Source of the DNA: a virus
Length of the DNA: 64,000 nucleotides
Virus record (IMG/VR): IMGVR_UViG_3300042308_000168
Location: 1-64,000 of that record
Direction: 5' to 3' (one strand)
Position 1 is the first letter of the stretch. Every line of letters starts with the position of its first letter. A program made the translations under genes and the position numbers. The notes under the pieces were generated by a model. It saw only the letters and a list, made by a program, of their open reading frames with translations. It did no database searches and had not been told where the DNA came from. Below, piece by piece: positions 23,827 through 30,885 of the stretch.

Positions 23827-23918
23827 TGAAACATCGCTTCTATATTCTAATAATCGAAAATGCGGAGTCATTTTCTGACTTCGTAGCATTTCAAGCCGCA
23901 TTCAAACTGGGAGTTTAA
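23826..23918 (+). CDS. Micropeptide ORF
   Basis: 30 aa (MKHRFYILIIENAESFSDFV...), starting in overlap with the preceding stop and ending one base before the sigma-4-like gene. Too short to assign; low certainty that it is expressed. Confidence 0.3.
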   Translation: MKHRFYILIIENAESFSDFVAFQAAFKLGV

Positions 23919-23919
23919 A

Positions 23920-24162
23920 ATGTCTAATCCCATCTTTGTCGATCTTATCAATATGCACGAAATGGACCTTAAGATTGTCCTTAAAGAGGCAATTGAAAGT
24001 CTCGAACCCCGCCAGCGTTTTGTCGCTGTTAGGCGCTTCTATCAAAACCAGACTTTGGGCGCTATCGCTGAGGAAATCGGTATATCTGACCATAGGGTAT
24101 GGCAAATCGAGGCAAAAATCCTCCGCTTGCTTAAGCGGGGCCTTAGCAGTAAGAGACTGTGA
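23920..24162 (+). CDS. Sigma70 region 4-only protein
   Basis: 80 aa. From residue 22 it reads as sigma70 region 4: AIESLEPRQRFVAVRRFY, then TLGAIAEEIGISDHRVWQIEAKILRLLKRG. The last part is very close to the region 4.2 helix-turn-helix (sxxRVRQIExKALRKLR) of housekeeping sigma factors. Regions 1-3 are absent, so it cannot open promoters alone. It could bind the RNA polymerase beta flap and -35 elements, redirecting host polymerase, in the way gp33 mimics sigma 4 in T4 late transcription. It sits between cassette 1 and cassette 2. The bound partner is an inference. Confidence 0.78.
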   Translation: MSNPIFVDLINMHEMDLKIVLKEAIESLEPRQRFVAVRRFYQNQTLGAIAEEIGISDHRVWQIEAKILRLLKRGLSSKRL

Positions 24163-24166
24163 CAGG

Positions 24167-24185
24167 GTGCGACAACATGTCGCAT
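24167..24185 (+). promoter_or_regulatory. Hairpin/operator-like palindrome, cassette 2
   Basis: GTGCGACA (24167-24174), loop ACA, TGTCGCA (24178-24184) closing with a G.T pair at 24185. No T-run follows, so it may be an operator or a degenerate terminator. It abuts the -35 of the next promoter. Confidence 0.6.
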
Positions 24186-24213
24186 AGACAAATCGGTTCC
24201 GTTCCTGTATGAT
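24185..24213 (+). promoter_or_regulatory. Sigma70-like promoter of cassette 2
   Basis: TAGACA (24185-24190, 5/6), 17 bases, TATGAT (24208-24213, 5/6). It leads into ATG 24246. Confidence 0.55.
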
Positions 24214-24245
24214 ATACCCATAATCGAGAAACAAAGGAAAACATC

Positions 24246-24413
24246 ATGTCTAATGCTCGCTTCGTTAACAAGGGTCTCCTCAAGTCCGACCTGGCCACTC
24301 TCAATGCTCTCATTAACTATTTTGAAAAGGGTGGCACTATTAAAGTGGCTAAGCCCGCTAAACGCCCCAAGAGCGGCATTACCCGTGGCAAGTCTATCAA
24401 TGTGAAAGGATAA
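24246..24413 (+). CDS. Small basic protein
   Basis: 55 aa, ATG 24246 with AAAGGAAA upstream. The first half is helical (KSDLATLNALINYFEKGG) and the second basic (KVAKPAKRPKSGITRGKS), resembling small DNA-binding phage peptides. Not recognised. It is the first gene after promoter cassette 2. Confidence 0.55.
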   Translation: MSNARFVNKGLLKSDLATLNALINYFEKGGTIKVAKPAKRPKSGITRGKSINVKG

Positions 24414-24417
24414 TCTT

Positions 24418-24624
24418 ATGCAAGTTTTCGGATTGTGGTACGCTGTTGATGCTTATGAGGGTTGTGATATCTGCTTAGGCATATATTCCGACTATGCAAA
24501 GGCTCGTGAAGCTGAAATCAGCTATTTGTCTGATAACTCGTCCGATGAAGTGTATATCACGAAGATCGGAATCGATGTGAATGAGTTTGATAACTATGGT
24601 GATGCAATAGGAGAGGTTGTATAA
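24418..24624 (+). CDS. Small hypothetical protein
   Basis: 68 aa (MQVFGLWYAVDAYEGCDICL...), mixed alpha/beta, with no known motif. Good spacing with neighbours in the cluster. Confidence 0.5.
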   Translation: MQVFGLWYAVDAYEGCDICLGIYSDYAKAREAEISYLSDNSSDEVYITKIGIDVNEFDNYGDAIGEVV

Positions 24625-24707
24625 TGACAGACCTTATAATGTTTATAATCCTGTTTGGCGTTCCCAGCATTCTCGCCCTTGTCGCACTCTTGAACATGGA
24701 GGACTAA
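24624..24707 (+). CDS. Transmembrane micropeptide
   Basis: 27 aa: residues 3-24 are one hydrophobic helix (LIMFIILFGVPSILALVALL), ending MEED-like. ATG 24624 overlaps the preceding stop. GGAGG near 24700 in its end is the SD for the next ORF. Confidence 0.38.
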   Translation: MTDLIMFIILFGVPSILALVALLNMED

Positions 24708-24708
24708 T

Positions 24709-24813
24709 ATGATTGATGATTCAAAGTTTGTGCAGATTGTCGCTCTTATGACACTCACGGTCGGTCTTACAATCGGCGTCCTGTTTATCGCTTATCTTGA
24801 TGGGATGAACTAA
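24709..24813 (+). CDS. Transmembrane micropeptide
   Basis: 34 aa with one hydrophobic helix (FVQIVALMTLTVGLTIGVLF). It follows the previous micropeptide after one base and is preceded by GGAGGA. The pairing of two single-pass peptides suggests a membrane function, but nothing more can be said. Confidence 0.4.
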   Translation: MIDDSKFVQIVALMTLTVGLTIGVLFIAYLDGMN

Positions 24814-25041
24814 ATGAAAAATGCTTTACACTTTGTCGGTTTCAAAGATGACCGTTACAATAATGCCGTCAAAGTGTTTGGCAAACCAGACTTTATTCAT
24901 AGGTTCTGGGACCGTAGGGCACAGCGAGAGATTGCGGAAGGTGATGTGATTGTCTTTGCTAAAGGTGATGAGTCGCAGGCATTCGGTCCTAATGGTAATG
25001 ATATTAACGAATTTACATACGATGACTCGGCTCACTTCTAA
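24814..25041 (+). CDS. Hypothetical protein
   Basis: 75 aa. MKNALHFVGFKDDRYNNAVKVFGKPDFIHRFWDRRAQREIAEGD resembles a small phage family with a conserved HFVGF and FxHRxWDxRAxxE pattern. No function known to me. Confidence 0.55.
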   Translation: MKNALHFVGFKDDRYNNAVKVFGKPDFIHRFWDRRAQREIAEGDVIVFAKGDESQAFGPNGNDINEFTYDDSAHF

Positions 25042-25053
25042 AGGAGATATATA

Positions 25054-25206
25054 ATGGCTAATGTGCAGACTTTCAATCTGACAATCTATATGGGTGCTAA
25101 TAAGGATATTGTCTTTCGAGGCATTTCCAGAGTAGCTGTTAAACGCTATATAAATTACTACCTTCTTAAGTCTGGTTATAGTGGCAATTGTGTGGAGGTT
25201 CGGTAA
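25054..25206 (+). CDS. Small hypothetical protein
   Basis: 50 aa from ATG 25054 with a strong AAGGAGATATATA leader. It is beta then helical (VAVKRYINYYLLKSGY). Overlaps the next start by one base. Confidence 0.45.
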   Translation: MANVQTFNLTIYMGANKDIVFRGISRVAVKRYINYYLLKSGYSGNCVEVR

Positions 25207-25388
25207 TGAGATATCGTATCTTTCTTTTAGAGTCGGAACGTGGTTGGGGACAAGAGTATTGGACCGAAGAATACAATACTTATGAAGAAGCAAAATCTCG
25301 TATTAAGTTTGTAAACGAACAGAATGTTAGCGATACTGCACCTGATTGGTATATGCAGGCAGAAGATAGAGTTGAAGTTATAGAATAA
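25206..25388 (+). CDS. Small hypothetical protein
   Basis: 60 aa (MRYRIFLLESERGWGQEYWTEEY...). ATG 25206 chosen over an upstream TTG/GTG because it overlaps the preceding stop (TAATG). Resembles small phage proteins that precede enzymes in early operons; unknown. Confidence 0.45.
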   Translation: MRYRIFLLESERGWGQEYWTEEYNTYEEAKSRIKFVNEQNVSDTAPDWYMQAEDRVEVIE

Positions 25389-25403
25389 ACAAGGAGAAAT
25401 TAA

Positions 25404-26627
25404 ATGGCATATCAGTATGTGGATGGCGCTCGTGGTGGGCGTTTAAAGATGTGGTGCGAGGGTGTTGAGGTCGAGGCTGATGCTCGTACCCAGTTAGATA
25501 ACATTGCGTCACTCCCGTTTATTGCGGGCCATGTTGCTGTTATGCCGGACGTCCATCTTGGCAAGGGTGCAACGGTTGGGTCGGTTATTCCGACGGTTGG
25601 TGCAGTTGTGCCGGCTGCTGTTGGTGTTGATATCGGTTGTGGTATGATGGCTGTTCGTCTGTCATTGACGGCGAACGATCTACCGGACAACCTTCACTCG
25701 CTGCGTTCTCATATCGAGTCCGTGGTTCCGCATGGTCGTACCGACAACGGTGGTAAGAATGATCGTGGTACCTGGCTTGATATGCCGCTGAATGTTGCTG
25801 GTGCATGGAACATTCTGGCGGATCGCTATGCGAAGATCGTTGAGAAGCACCCGAAGATCAAGTCCCATAAGGATGTTGAGTTCCTGGGTACCCTGGGAAC
25901 GGGCAACCACTTTATCGAACTGTGTCTTGATGAGGATGACTATGTGTGGGTAATGCTGCACTCCGGGTCCCGTGGTGTAGGTAACAAGATTGGTCAGTAT
26001 TTCATTGATGCTGCAAAGCGTGAAATGGAACGCTATCATATCCTGCCGTATCTACCGGATCAGGACTTGTCCTATCTTGTAGAACATACGGAACTGTTCG
26101 ATGATTATGTAGAGGCTGTATCTTGGGCACAGGAGTTTGCTGCTCTTAACCGTCAGTTAATGATGGATGCCGTGCTAAAGGTTCTTCGTGAGCGTTTACC
26201 GGCTTTCGTTGTTTCTGATGAAAAGGCTGTGAACTGTCACCACAACTATATTGCTAAGGAGAACCACTTTGGCAAGAATGTGTGGGTGACCCGTAAGGGT
26301 GCGGTTCGTGCCCGTAAGGACGATCTGGGTATTATCCCGGGTTCGATGGGTACGGGTTCGTTCATTGTCCGTGGTCTTGGTAACCAGGATTCGTTTTGTT
26401 CGTGTTCTCATGGTGCTGGTCGTCGTATGTCCCGCAATGCGGCTCGTAAGGCAATCACGCTGGATGATCATATCAAGGCGACCGAGGGTATCGAATGCCG
26501 TAAGGACGCTGATGTAATTGACGAGTCACCGGCTGCCTACAAGGACATTGGTGCGGTCATGGCTGCACAGGATGACCTTGTGGAAATCGTGCATCGTCTC
26601 CGTCAGGTGCTAAATGTGAAGGGTTAA
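25404..26627 (+). CDS. rtcB: RNA-splicing ligase RtcB
   Basis: 407 aa with AAGGAGAA upstream. Family motifs: MPDVHLGKGATVGSVIP (47-63), GVDIGCGM with Mn-binding Cys79, LGTGNHFIEL, LHSGSRGVG, and SHGAGRRMSR with the guanylated His336. It joins RNA ends bearing 2',3'-cyclic phosphate or 3'-phosphate to 5'-OH using GTP. In a phage this would repair tRNAs cut by host anticodon nucleases or toxins. By eye the third codon positions are richer in G/C than in surrounding genes, suggesting acquisition from a host. A hairpin follows at 26658. Confidence 0.95.
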   Translation: MAYQYVDGARGGRLKMWCEGVEVEADARTQLDNIASLPFIAGHVAVMPDVHLGKGATVGSVIPTVGAVVPAAVGVDIGCGMMAVRLSLTANDLPDNLHSLRSHIESVVPHGRTDNGGKNDRGTWLDMPLNVAGAWNILADRYAKIVEKHPKIKSHKDVEFLGTLGTGNHFIELCLDEDDYVWVMLHSGSRGVGNKIGQYFIDAAKREMERYHILPYLPDQDLSYLVEHTELFDDYVEAVSWAQEFAALNRQLMMDAVLKVLRERLPAFVVSDEKAVNCHHNYIAKENHFGKNVWVTRKGAVRARKDDLGIIPGSMGTGSFIVRGLGNQDSFCSCSHGAGRRMSRNAARKAITLDDHIKATEGIECRKDADVIDESPAAYKDIGAVMAAQDDLVEIVHRLRQVLNVKG

Positions 26628-26657
26628 TCCCTTCACCTTGAACTTAACCATATAGAA

Positions 26658-26694
26658 TATGGCCCAGCTTAAGTCGATCTTGGACTGGGCCATA
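26658..26694 (+). other. 10-bp inverted repeat after rtcB
   Basis: TATGGCCCAG (26658-26667) and CTGGGCCATA (26685-26694) form a stem with a 17-base loop. No T-run follows, so termination is uncertain; it could stabilise the rtcB mRNA end. Confidence 0.55.
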
Positions 26695-26716
26695 CCAACG
26701 ACCGAGGAGCGTCGAT

Positions 26717-26893
26717 ATGTCAAAAAGCGGGGGTACCACGAGCCAGCGGGGCAAACGCACCACCGGTGCTGCCAACCCCGTGGCTTTTGCGCTCAAAAAT
26801 GGGCAATTCAGGCAACGAATAGTCAAGTCCAAGGTCAAATACGACCGTAAGCGTGGCCATAAGGGGTGCGACAATCTGTCACACCTCTTTTAG
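26717..26893 (+). CDS. Small basic protein (DUF7230-like)
   Basis: 58 aa from ATG 26717 with GAGGAG seven bases upstream. NPVAFALKNGQFRQRIVKSKVKYDRKRGHK matches, in pattern, small basic phage/bacterial proteins recalled as DUF7230 (NPVAKAL...VVKxKKxYxRK). Its last codons form the hairpin of cassette 3, so gene and terminator overlap. Possible RNA or ribosome binding; unproven. Confidence 0.6.
   Translation: MSKSGGTTSQRGKRTTGAANPVAFALKNGQFRQRIVKSKVKYDRKRGHKGCDNLSHLF
26866..26891 (+). terminator. Terminator hairpin, cassette 3
   Basis: GTGCGACA (26866-26873), loop ATC, TGTCACAC (26877-26884, one mismatch), then CTCTTTT. Same family as the hairpin at 23443. It overlaps the 3' end of the preceding small gene. 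Confidence 0.65.
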
Positions 26894-26904
26894 TCGTTTT
26901 CCTA

Positions 26905-26933
26905 TTGACTCTTGACGGAATATGTCCTATGAT
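26905..26933 (+). promoter_or_regulatory. Sigma70-like promoter of cassette 3
   Basis: TTGACT (26905-26910), 17 bases ending TGTCC, TATGAT (26928-26933). Drives 26962 onward. Confidence 0.65.
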
Positions 26934-26961
26934 ATGTTCAACAATGAGGAAAGGAAATTAA

Positions 26962-27195
26962 ATGCTTCGTGCTGCTTCTATCGGTTCAAATCAGATTGAA
27001 ATCCGTCATGGCGAGAATGCCTTTCTCGTTTCATATAAGACGCCTGTTGCTGCTTATGTCAAAGGCAAGTTTTATCGCACCTCCACTAAATTCTCTCGCA
27101 CTACCTCAAAGCATATCAACAAGTGGCTTGATGGTGCTGTGGCTGTTGAAGTGTCACAGAATCAGATTGAAGACTGGATGGGTTGGAACGCCTAA
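26962..27195 (+). CDS. Small conserved protein (DUF8033-like)
   Basis: 77 aa with AGGAAAGGAAA upstream. SYKTPVAAYVKGKFYRTSTKFSRTTSKHINKWL follows the pattern of a small family (YxTPVA...FYxTxxxxSxTTSxHINxWL) common on phages and plasmids, recalled as DUF8033. Function unknown. Confidence 0.62.
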   Translation: MLRAASIGSNQIEIRHGENAFLVSYKTPVAAYVKGKFYRTSTKFSRTTSKHINKWLDGAVAVEVSQNQIEDWMGWNA

Positions 27196-27320
27196 TGACA
27201 ATCGTAATCCCCAAAGGCTGGCCAGCTTATGCATTCTTTCCTGAATGGGCTACGGTCGCCTTTTTGTTCGCCGCTCTTATCGTGACTATGATCATATCTA
27301 AGTTTGGGAGAATAATATAA
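27195..27320 (+). CDS. Small membrane protein
   Basis: 41 aa with one hydrophobic helix (TVAFLFAALIVTMIISKF). ATG 27195 overlaps the preceding stop (TAATG) and its own stop overlaps the next start. Confidence 0.45.
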   Translation: MTIVIPKGWPAYAFFPEWATVAFLFAALIVTMIISKFGRII

Positions 27321-27529
27321 TGCGCTCTTATACGAATAAGATCATCGAAATGGTCGATGAAGGTATGCTGGATCGTGATACTCTTATCCGTGAATTGCTC
27401 TGCTGGATGAGCGAGTCCGATGTGGAAGAGTTTTATGACGTCAATCTGTCTGACGAGGACGGGGAAGATGATTATGATGGCCAGCCTGATGAAATGCAGG
27501 AGTGGCATGATTTTGACCCCGATTGCTGA
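27320..27529 (+). CDS. Small acidic protein (MSESDVEEF type)
   Basis: 69 aa: IIEMVDEGMLDRDTLIRELLCWMSESDVEEF, a helix pair seen in small phage proteins, then a very acidic tail (SDEDGEDDYDGQPDE). Unknown function; the acidic tail could mimic DNA. Confidence 0.55.
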   Translation: MRSYTNKIIEMVDEGMLDRDTLIRELLCWMSESDVEEFYDVNLSDEDGEDDYDGQPDEMQEWHDFDPDC

Positions 27530-27545
27530 TTGAAGGAGGAATAAT

Positions 27546-27767
27546 ATGTCTCGCATGTCTGATGCTTATACCGAAATCGTGGAACTCGTGGGCGATGCTA
27601 TTGAAGCTGGCGCTTATTATCTCGGCGATGTGGTCGAGTATGTAAACGCCCGGTCCGCTCTCAAGGTCGACCGTGACATGGTCGGGGGGATTATCGATTC
27701 CCTGTATTATGACATGGACGACCGGTATGGCCCAGTCCAAGCCTTGAATAGTCTACCTAATCGATAG
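27546..27767 (+). CDS. Hypothetical protein
   Basis: 73 aa with GAAGGAGGAATA upstream, a very strong SD. Small alpha-helical protein, unrecognised. Ends before terminator cassette 4. Confidence 0.5.
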   Translation: MSRMSDAYTEIVELVGDAIEAGAYYLGDVVEYVNARSALKVDRDMVGGIIDSLYYDMDDRYGPVQALNSLPNR

Positions 27768-27774
27768 ACTAGGG

Positions 27775-27798
27775 GTGCGTCATCATGTCGCACTTTTT
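27775..27798 (+). terminator. Rho-independent terminator, cassette 4
   Basis: GTGCGTCA (27775-27782), loop TCA, TGTCGCAC (27786-27793, one mismatch), TTTTT (27794-27798). Confidence 0.82.
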
Positions 27799-27812
27799 CG
27801 GGCATTTTTCCC

Positions 27813-27841
27813 TTGCAAGGGGTCCCAAACTGTCCTATAAT
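27813..27841 (+). promoter_or_regulatory. Sigma70-like promoter of cassette 4
   Basis: TTGCAA (27813-27818), 17 bases ending TGTCC, TATAAT (27836-27841). Leads into ATG 27874. Confidence 0.65.
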
Positions 27842-27873
27842 AGAGCATAAATCAAAAAAGCGAGGTCTTAACT

Positions 27874-28461
27874 ATGGCAAATCTGACTATCTCTCCTACT
27901 GTTGTCAAGGTCCTTCAGGTTATCAAGATGAATGTTCCCGTTACCCCGGCCGAGATTAATGCTCATGTCGGCGATGGCGATTATGCGTCTAAGCATGTCT
28001 GGTACCTCGGCAAGCTTGGCTTTACCATCACTAAGCAAAAAGACGGTCGCCAGGTTGCGTCTTATACGCTAATCGCTGAACCCTCTAACGCTGAGGCTAT
28101 TCGTAACACTGTCCACGGCGCTGCCCGTAAGGCTGCTGCTCCGAAGGCTGCTAAGGCTCCCAAGCAAAAGACTGTTAAGCTTTCTACGATTGTCGCAAAG
28201 ACCAGCAAGGAATTTGCTGCTAAGAAGGCTGCTGCGGCTGCTCCTAAGAAGGTCGCTGCTAAAAAGTCCGTTGCTGATATCAAGGCAGCTAACCTTGCAA
28301 AGCTCAAGGCAGTCGGTGCTAAGTTCAAGCCCAAGAATGTCCGTGAATTTGACGATGTGACCGAGACTTTCGGCACTAGCGGTGAAGTTGGCACTTCGTT
28401 CAACATTGATCGTGATTGGGACTCGATTGAAGGCCTTGACCTCAAGGCTCTTGGCATTTAA
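27874..28461 (+). CDS. Winged-helix-like protein with Ala/Lys-rich histone-like linker
   Basis: 195 aa. Residues 1-68 look like a winged helix (SPTVVKVLQVIK...VTPAEINAHVGDGDYASKHVWYLGKLGFTITKQKDGRQVASYTL). Residues 85-145 are Ala/Lys/Pro repeats (KAAAPKAAKAPKQK, AAKKAAAAAPKKVAAKK) like histone H1 or HU tails. An acidic, ordered C-terminus follows (REFDDVTETFGTSGE...DWDSIEGLDL). It likely binds DNA and could act as regulator or nucleoid protein. It is the first gene of its own promoter, which implies strong early expression. Confidence 0.65.
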   Translation: MANLTISPTVVKVLQVIKMNVPVTPAEINAHVGDGDYASKHVWYLGKLGFTITKQKDGRQVASYTLIAEPSNAEAIRNTVHGAARKAAAPKAAKAPKQKTVKLSTIVAKTSKEFAAKKAAAAAPKKVAAKKSVADIKAANLAKLKAVGAKFKPKNVREFDDVTETFGTSGEVGTSFNIDRDWDSIEGLDLKALGI

Positions 28462-28475
28462 TTTCGGAGTGCCAT

Positions 28476-28835
28476 ATGGCGTATCTAAAATTAAAATATC
28501 GAAGTGCTATGTGTGACTATCCACACATAGCAACTTACCGTTACCCCAAAGAAGTAGTATATATGGGCTGGGTAGTGCCTCGTCAATCATGGCTATCCGA
28601 GAATGAGTTCTTTCTAACAACTGGAGATATGGATGCACCGGTCCGCATACTTGATAAGCGAAACATTATCCAAGCATGGGTCGACAGGTCAAATGTTAGT
28701 GATAATGTTAAAATCGTGGATAGCAAATATGTCGTAACTGCGGGTCCGCTGAATCGTTATTCATGCACCTGCACGGCATACAAATATCGCAATCACTGTT
28801 CTCATATAGACGGAGTTAAAAATGCGTCACTTTGA
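28476..28835 (+). CDS. SWIM-type zinc-finger protein
   Basis: 119 aa. The C-terminal YSCTCTAYKYRNHCSHIDGV has the CxC...CxH arrangement of SWIM fingers, which bind DNA or proteins. The N-terminal 90 residues are beta-rich and not recognised. The 3' end overlaps the next gene by 14 bases. Confidence 0.62.
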   Translation: MAYLKLKYRSAMCDYPHIATYRYPKEVVYMGWVVPRQSWLSENEFFLTTGDMDAPVRILDKRNIIQAWVDRSNVSDNVKIVDSKYVVTAGPLNRYSCTCTAYKYRNHCSHIDGVKNASL

Positions 28836-29031
28836 TTGGTTCTTCGCCTTCCTCTGCCTTCTTTTTGCGGTCATGTTCGGCTGCATTATATTTGGCGCTT
28901 GGTATGATTTTCAGTTGAAAATGGATTGTGTGAATAGTGGTGACATGAAAAGTCAGGCTTGTTTCAAATATAATGTTATGACTGATAACTTCCGCAATAA
29001 CAATGTCGATCTGAACCTGAAAGGTGAGTAA
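28822..29031 (+). CDS. Membrane-anchored small protein
   Basis: 69 aa. One N-terminal transmembrane helix (WFFAFLCLLFAVMFGCIIFGAW, 6-27) followed by a polar domain with two Cys, probably periplasmic. Unknown function. Confidence 0.5.
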   Translation: MRHFDWFFAFLCLLFAVMFGCIIFGAWYDFQLKMDCVNSGDMKSQACFKYNVMTDNFRNNNVDLNLKGE

Positions 29032-29447
29032 TGAAAATCCATAATGAATGCACCTTTCTAAAGCCTGATGGCATTGCTAAGGTTGAGAATATGTATAAGG
29101 CTACATTCGTTATGGAGTCTTGTATCAAAGGCAAGCATGGCTGGGCCAACTTTCCTGCTGCTATCTTTTATACAGAAGAAGCACACCCGCAGGGTTCAAA
29201 CTACTTTGCCTTGTATAATAATGGTGAACAGTTTATGATCACCAATGGTATCTCTGCCACTGAACCTTTCGAGGGCATTCAGATTGGTGATGATGTATAT
29301 TATTCTCGTTATCGTCACGATTATCGGGAGTGCGGCCCAGTTGCTATTGATGGTGGTCGTGACTATACGAAATTGAGTGGTGATATCAATGCTGCTAAGA
29401 AAGTGACATTGAAAGTAAATAAAGATAAACTAGAGGTGGTAGAATGA
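29031..29447 (+). CDS. Hypothetical protein
   Basis: 138 aa, mostly beta (GWANFPAAIFYTEEAHPQGSNYFALY, FEGIQIGDDVYYSRYRHDYRE). The start overlaps the preceding stop by one base. No known family. Confidence 0.55.
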   Translation: MKIHNECTFLKPDGIAKVENMYKATFVMESCIKGKHGWANFPAAIFYTEEAHPQGSNYFALYNNGEQFMITNGISATEPFEGIQIGDDVYYSRYRHDYRECGPVAIDGGRDYTKLSGDINAAKKVTLKVNKDKLEVVE

Positions 29448-29650
29448 CAGAGTTTCTAACTAAAAGCGCCGATGTGGCACTAATCGAAATCAAAGAAAAG
29501 ATTTATAATAGACTAGCCGATCTGCGGCGTATCAAACATGATTTTGCCCAGACTGCAAAGATTGATCCTGTGTGGGAAGGTATTGTCGGTCAGTGTAGTC
29601 AAGAGGAACGTTTCCTAACTAATCTACTTGACTTAATCGAACGGAGTTGA
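29444..29650 (+). CDS. Small helical protein
   Basis: 68 aa, all-helical, starting in an ATGA overlap. Unrecognised. Confidence 0.5.
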   Translation: MTEFLTKSADVALIEIKEKIYNRLADLRRIKHDFAQTAKIDPVWEGIVGQCSQEERFLTNLLDLIERS

Positions 29651-29654
29651 TATA

Positions 29655-30026
29655 ATGTCCAAACTTGTCCTAGTCGAAACTGTTTCCACATTCCGCCACA
29701 CATATGTTGTGCGACTACCTGATAGTGAGCCAAATGATTATGCTCTTGATGATGTGACCGACGCTATTACAGCCGGAACTTATCAAGACAAACTAGAAGA
29801 AGTATCACAGAATCATATTGCGGAAGATATCTTTTCCCATCGTGTTATCACGGAGAAAGAATATCTGGAACTATTTGATCGTGAAAACGCTTATCTAAGT
29901 TTCTGGCCAACAGAAAACAAGTTGCGTTTTATCTTCGATAGTGTTAAACATCGGGAAGATCAGGTAAGCAAGGAAGTAAATTGGGGTCCTGATGTTGGCC
30001 GTGAAATCTTATCGGAGGATTGCTAG
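29655..30026 (+). CDS. Conserved T4-like phage protein
   Basis: 123 aa: VLVETVSTFRHTYVVRL, HALDEV-like YALDDVTDAIT, HRVITEKEYLELFDRENAYLSFWPTENKL. This is a conserved hypothetical of T4-like cyanophages. Function unknown. Confidence 0.6.
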   Translation: MSKLVLVETVSTFRHTYVVRLPDSEPNDYALDDVTDAITAGTYQDKLEEVSQNHIAEDIFSHRVITEKEYLELFDRENAYLSFWPTENKLRFIFDSVKHREDQVSKEVNWGPDVGREILSEDC

Positions 30027-30048
30027 ATAAGATTGAAAGGAGTCAATC

Positions 30049-30876
30049 ATGAACCCACTTAACTACATTCTTCCATACTTCTCTAACATCATCAAACCCA
30101 ACTGGACAGTTTATAAGGATATCCCATATGGTGTGTCGAAATCGGAGACCGCTGACCTCTATCTCCTTAATCGAGGGGTTCGTCCTGTGGTTGTGTTTAT
30201 CCACGGTGGTGGTTGGTCTGCTGGTGATAAATCCGCATACGAGGGCCGTGCTAGACGCTATGCTCTGGCCGGTTTTCATGTCATTGCAATAAACTACCGT
30301 CTTGCCACATATGAGGACAAGACAACGCAATGGCCAGCCCAGTTTCAAGATGTTCAAAATGCCATTAGATGGGTAAGATCCAATGCTGTCAACTTTCGTA
30401 TCGATCCTAATCGCATTGGAGTTGGAGGTGATTCTGCCGGTGGTCATTTGGCGCTTATGGTTGGTGCTAATCCTAATACTATCCCCGGCGATAGGAGTCA
30501 TTTACATTCTAATTTTAGCCCTAGTGCAAGTTGCATTCTTGATGTTTTCGGCCCTTGCGACCTTGGCGGAGCAAAGATGAAAGACCTTATTGGTGTTTTG
30601 CCGCTGTTCAACAATACAACATATGAGCAAAACCCCGGACTGTATCAATCTGCTTCGCCCATCTATGCAGTCACCGCTTTGTTCCCTCCAACTTGTATCA
30701 TACACGGAACAAAAGATGATATTGTGCCTTATGCACAGTCTGTTATGGTGGCAACAAAGTTGAATCAACTCGGTGTATATCACAAGTTCTATACATTCGA
30801 CGGCGGCCACGAACTAAAAGATACGAGCCTTGAAATGAAAGGTCTCGACTTTATGCGTAGTGTCCTGAAACCATAA
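30049..30876 (+). CDS. Alpha/beta hydrolase, esterase-like
   Basis: 275 aa. Oxyanion motif HGGGW (52-56), nucleophile elbow GDSAGG with Ser129, Asp224 in GTKDDIVP and His254 in GGHEL complete a catalytic triad, in the order of the HSL/BD-FAE carboxylesterase group. No signal peptide is evident, so it acts in the cytoplasm or is packaged. Possible substrates: acetylated sugars or host metabolites. SD AAAGGAG is seven bases before the ATG. Such a full-length esterase in a replication/accessory region is unusual for a T4-type phage. Confidence 0.85.
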   Translation: MNPLNYILPYFSNIIKPNWTVYKDIPYGVSKSETADLYLLNRGVRPVVVFIHGGGWSAGDKSAYEGRARRYALAGFHVIAINYRLATYEDKTTQWPAQFQDVQNAIRWVRSNAVNFRIDPNRIGVGGDSAGGHLALMVGANPNTIPGDRSHLHSNFSPSASCILDVFGPCDLGGAKMKDLIGVLPLFNNTTYEQNPGLYQSASPIYAVTALFPPTCIIHGTKDDIVPYAQSVMVATKLNQLGVYHKFYTFDGGHELKDTSLEMKGLDFMRSVLKP

Positions 30877-30885
30877 GAGGATAAT

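Noticed and set aside
26196-26471. Minus-strand ORF opposite rtcB
   Set aside because: Thr/Arg-rich translation typical of the antisense of a G/C-ending coding strand; rtcB is complete and conserved.
26976-27006. tRNA T-arm-like text GGTTCAAATC
   Set aside because: It lies inside the 26962 gene, lacks a matching acceptor stem or anticodon arm, and is explained by codons.
23443-27798. CRISPR-like repeats
   Set aside because: The four related palindromes are kilobases apart with genes between them; there are no regular spacers.
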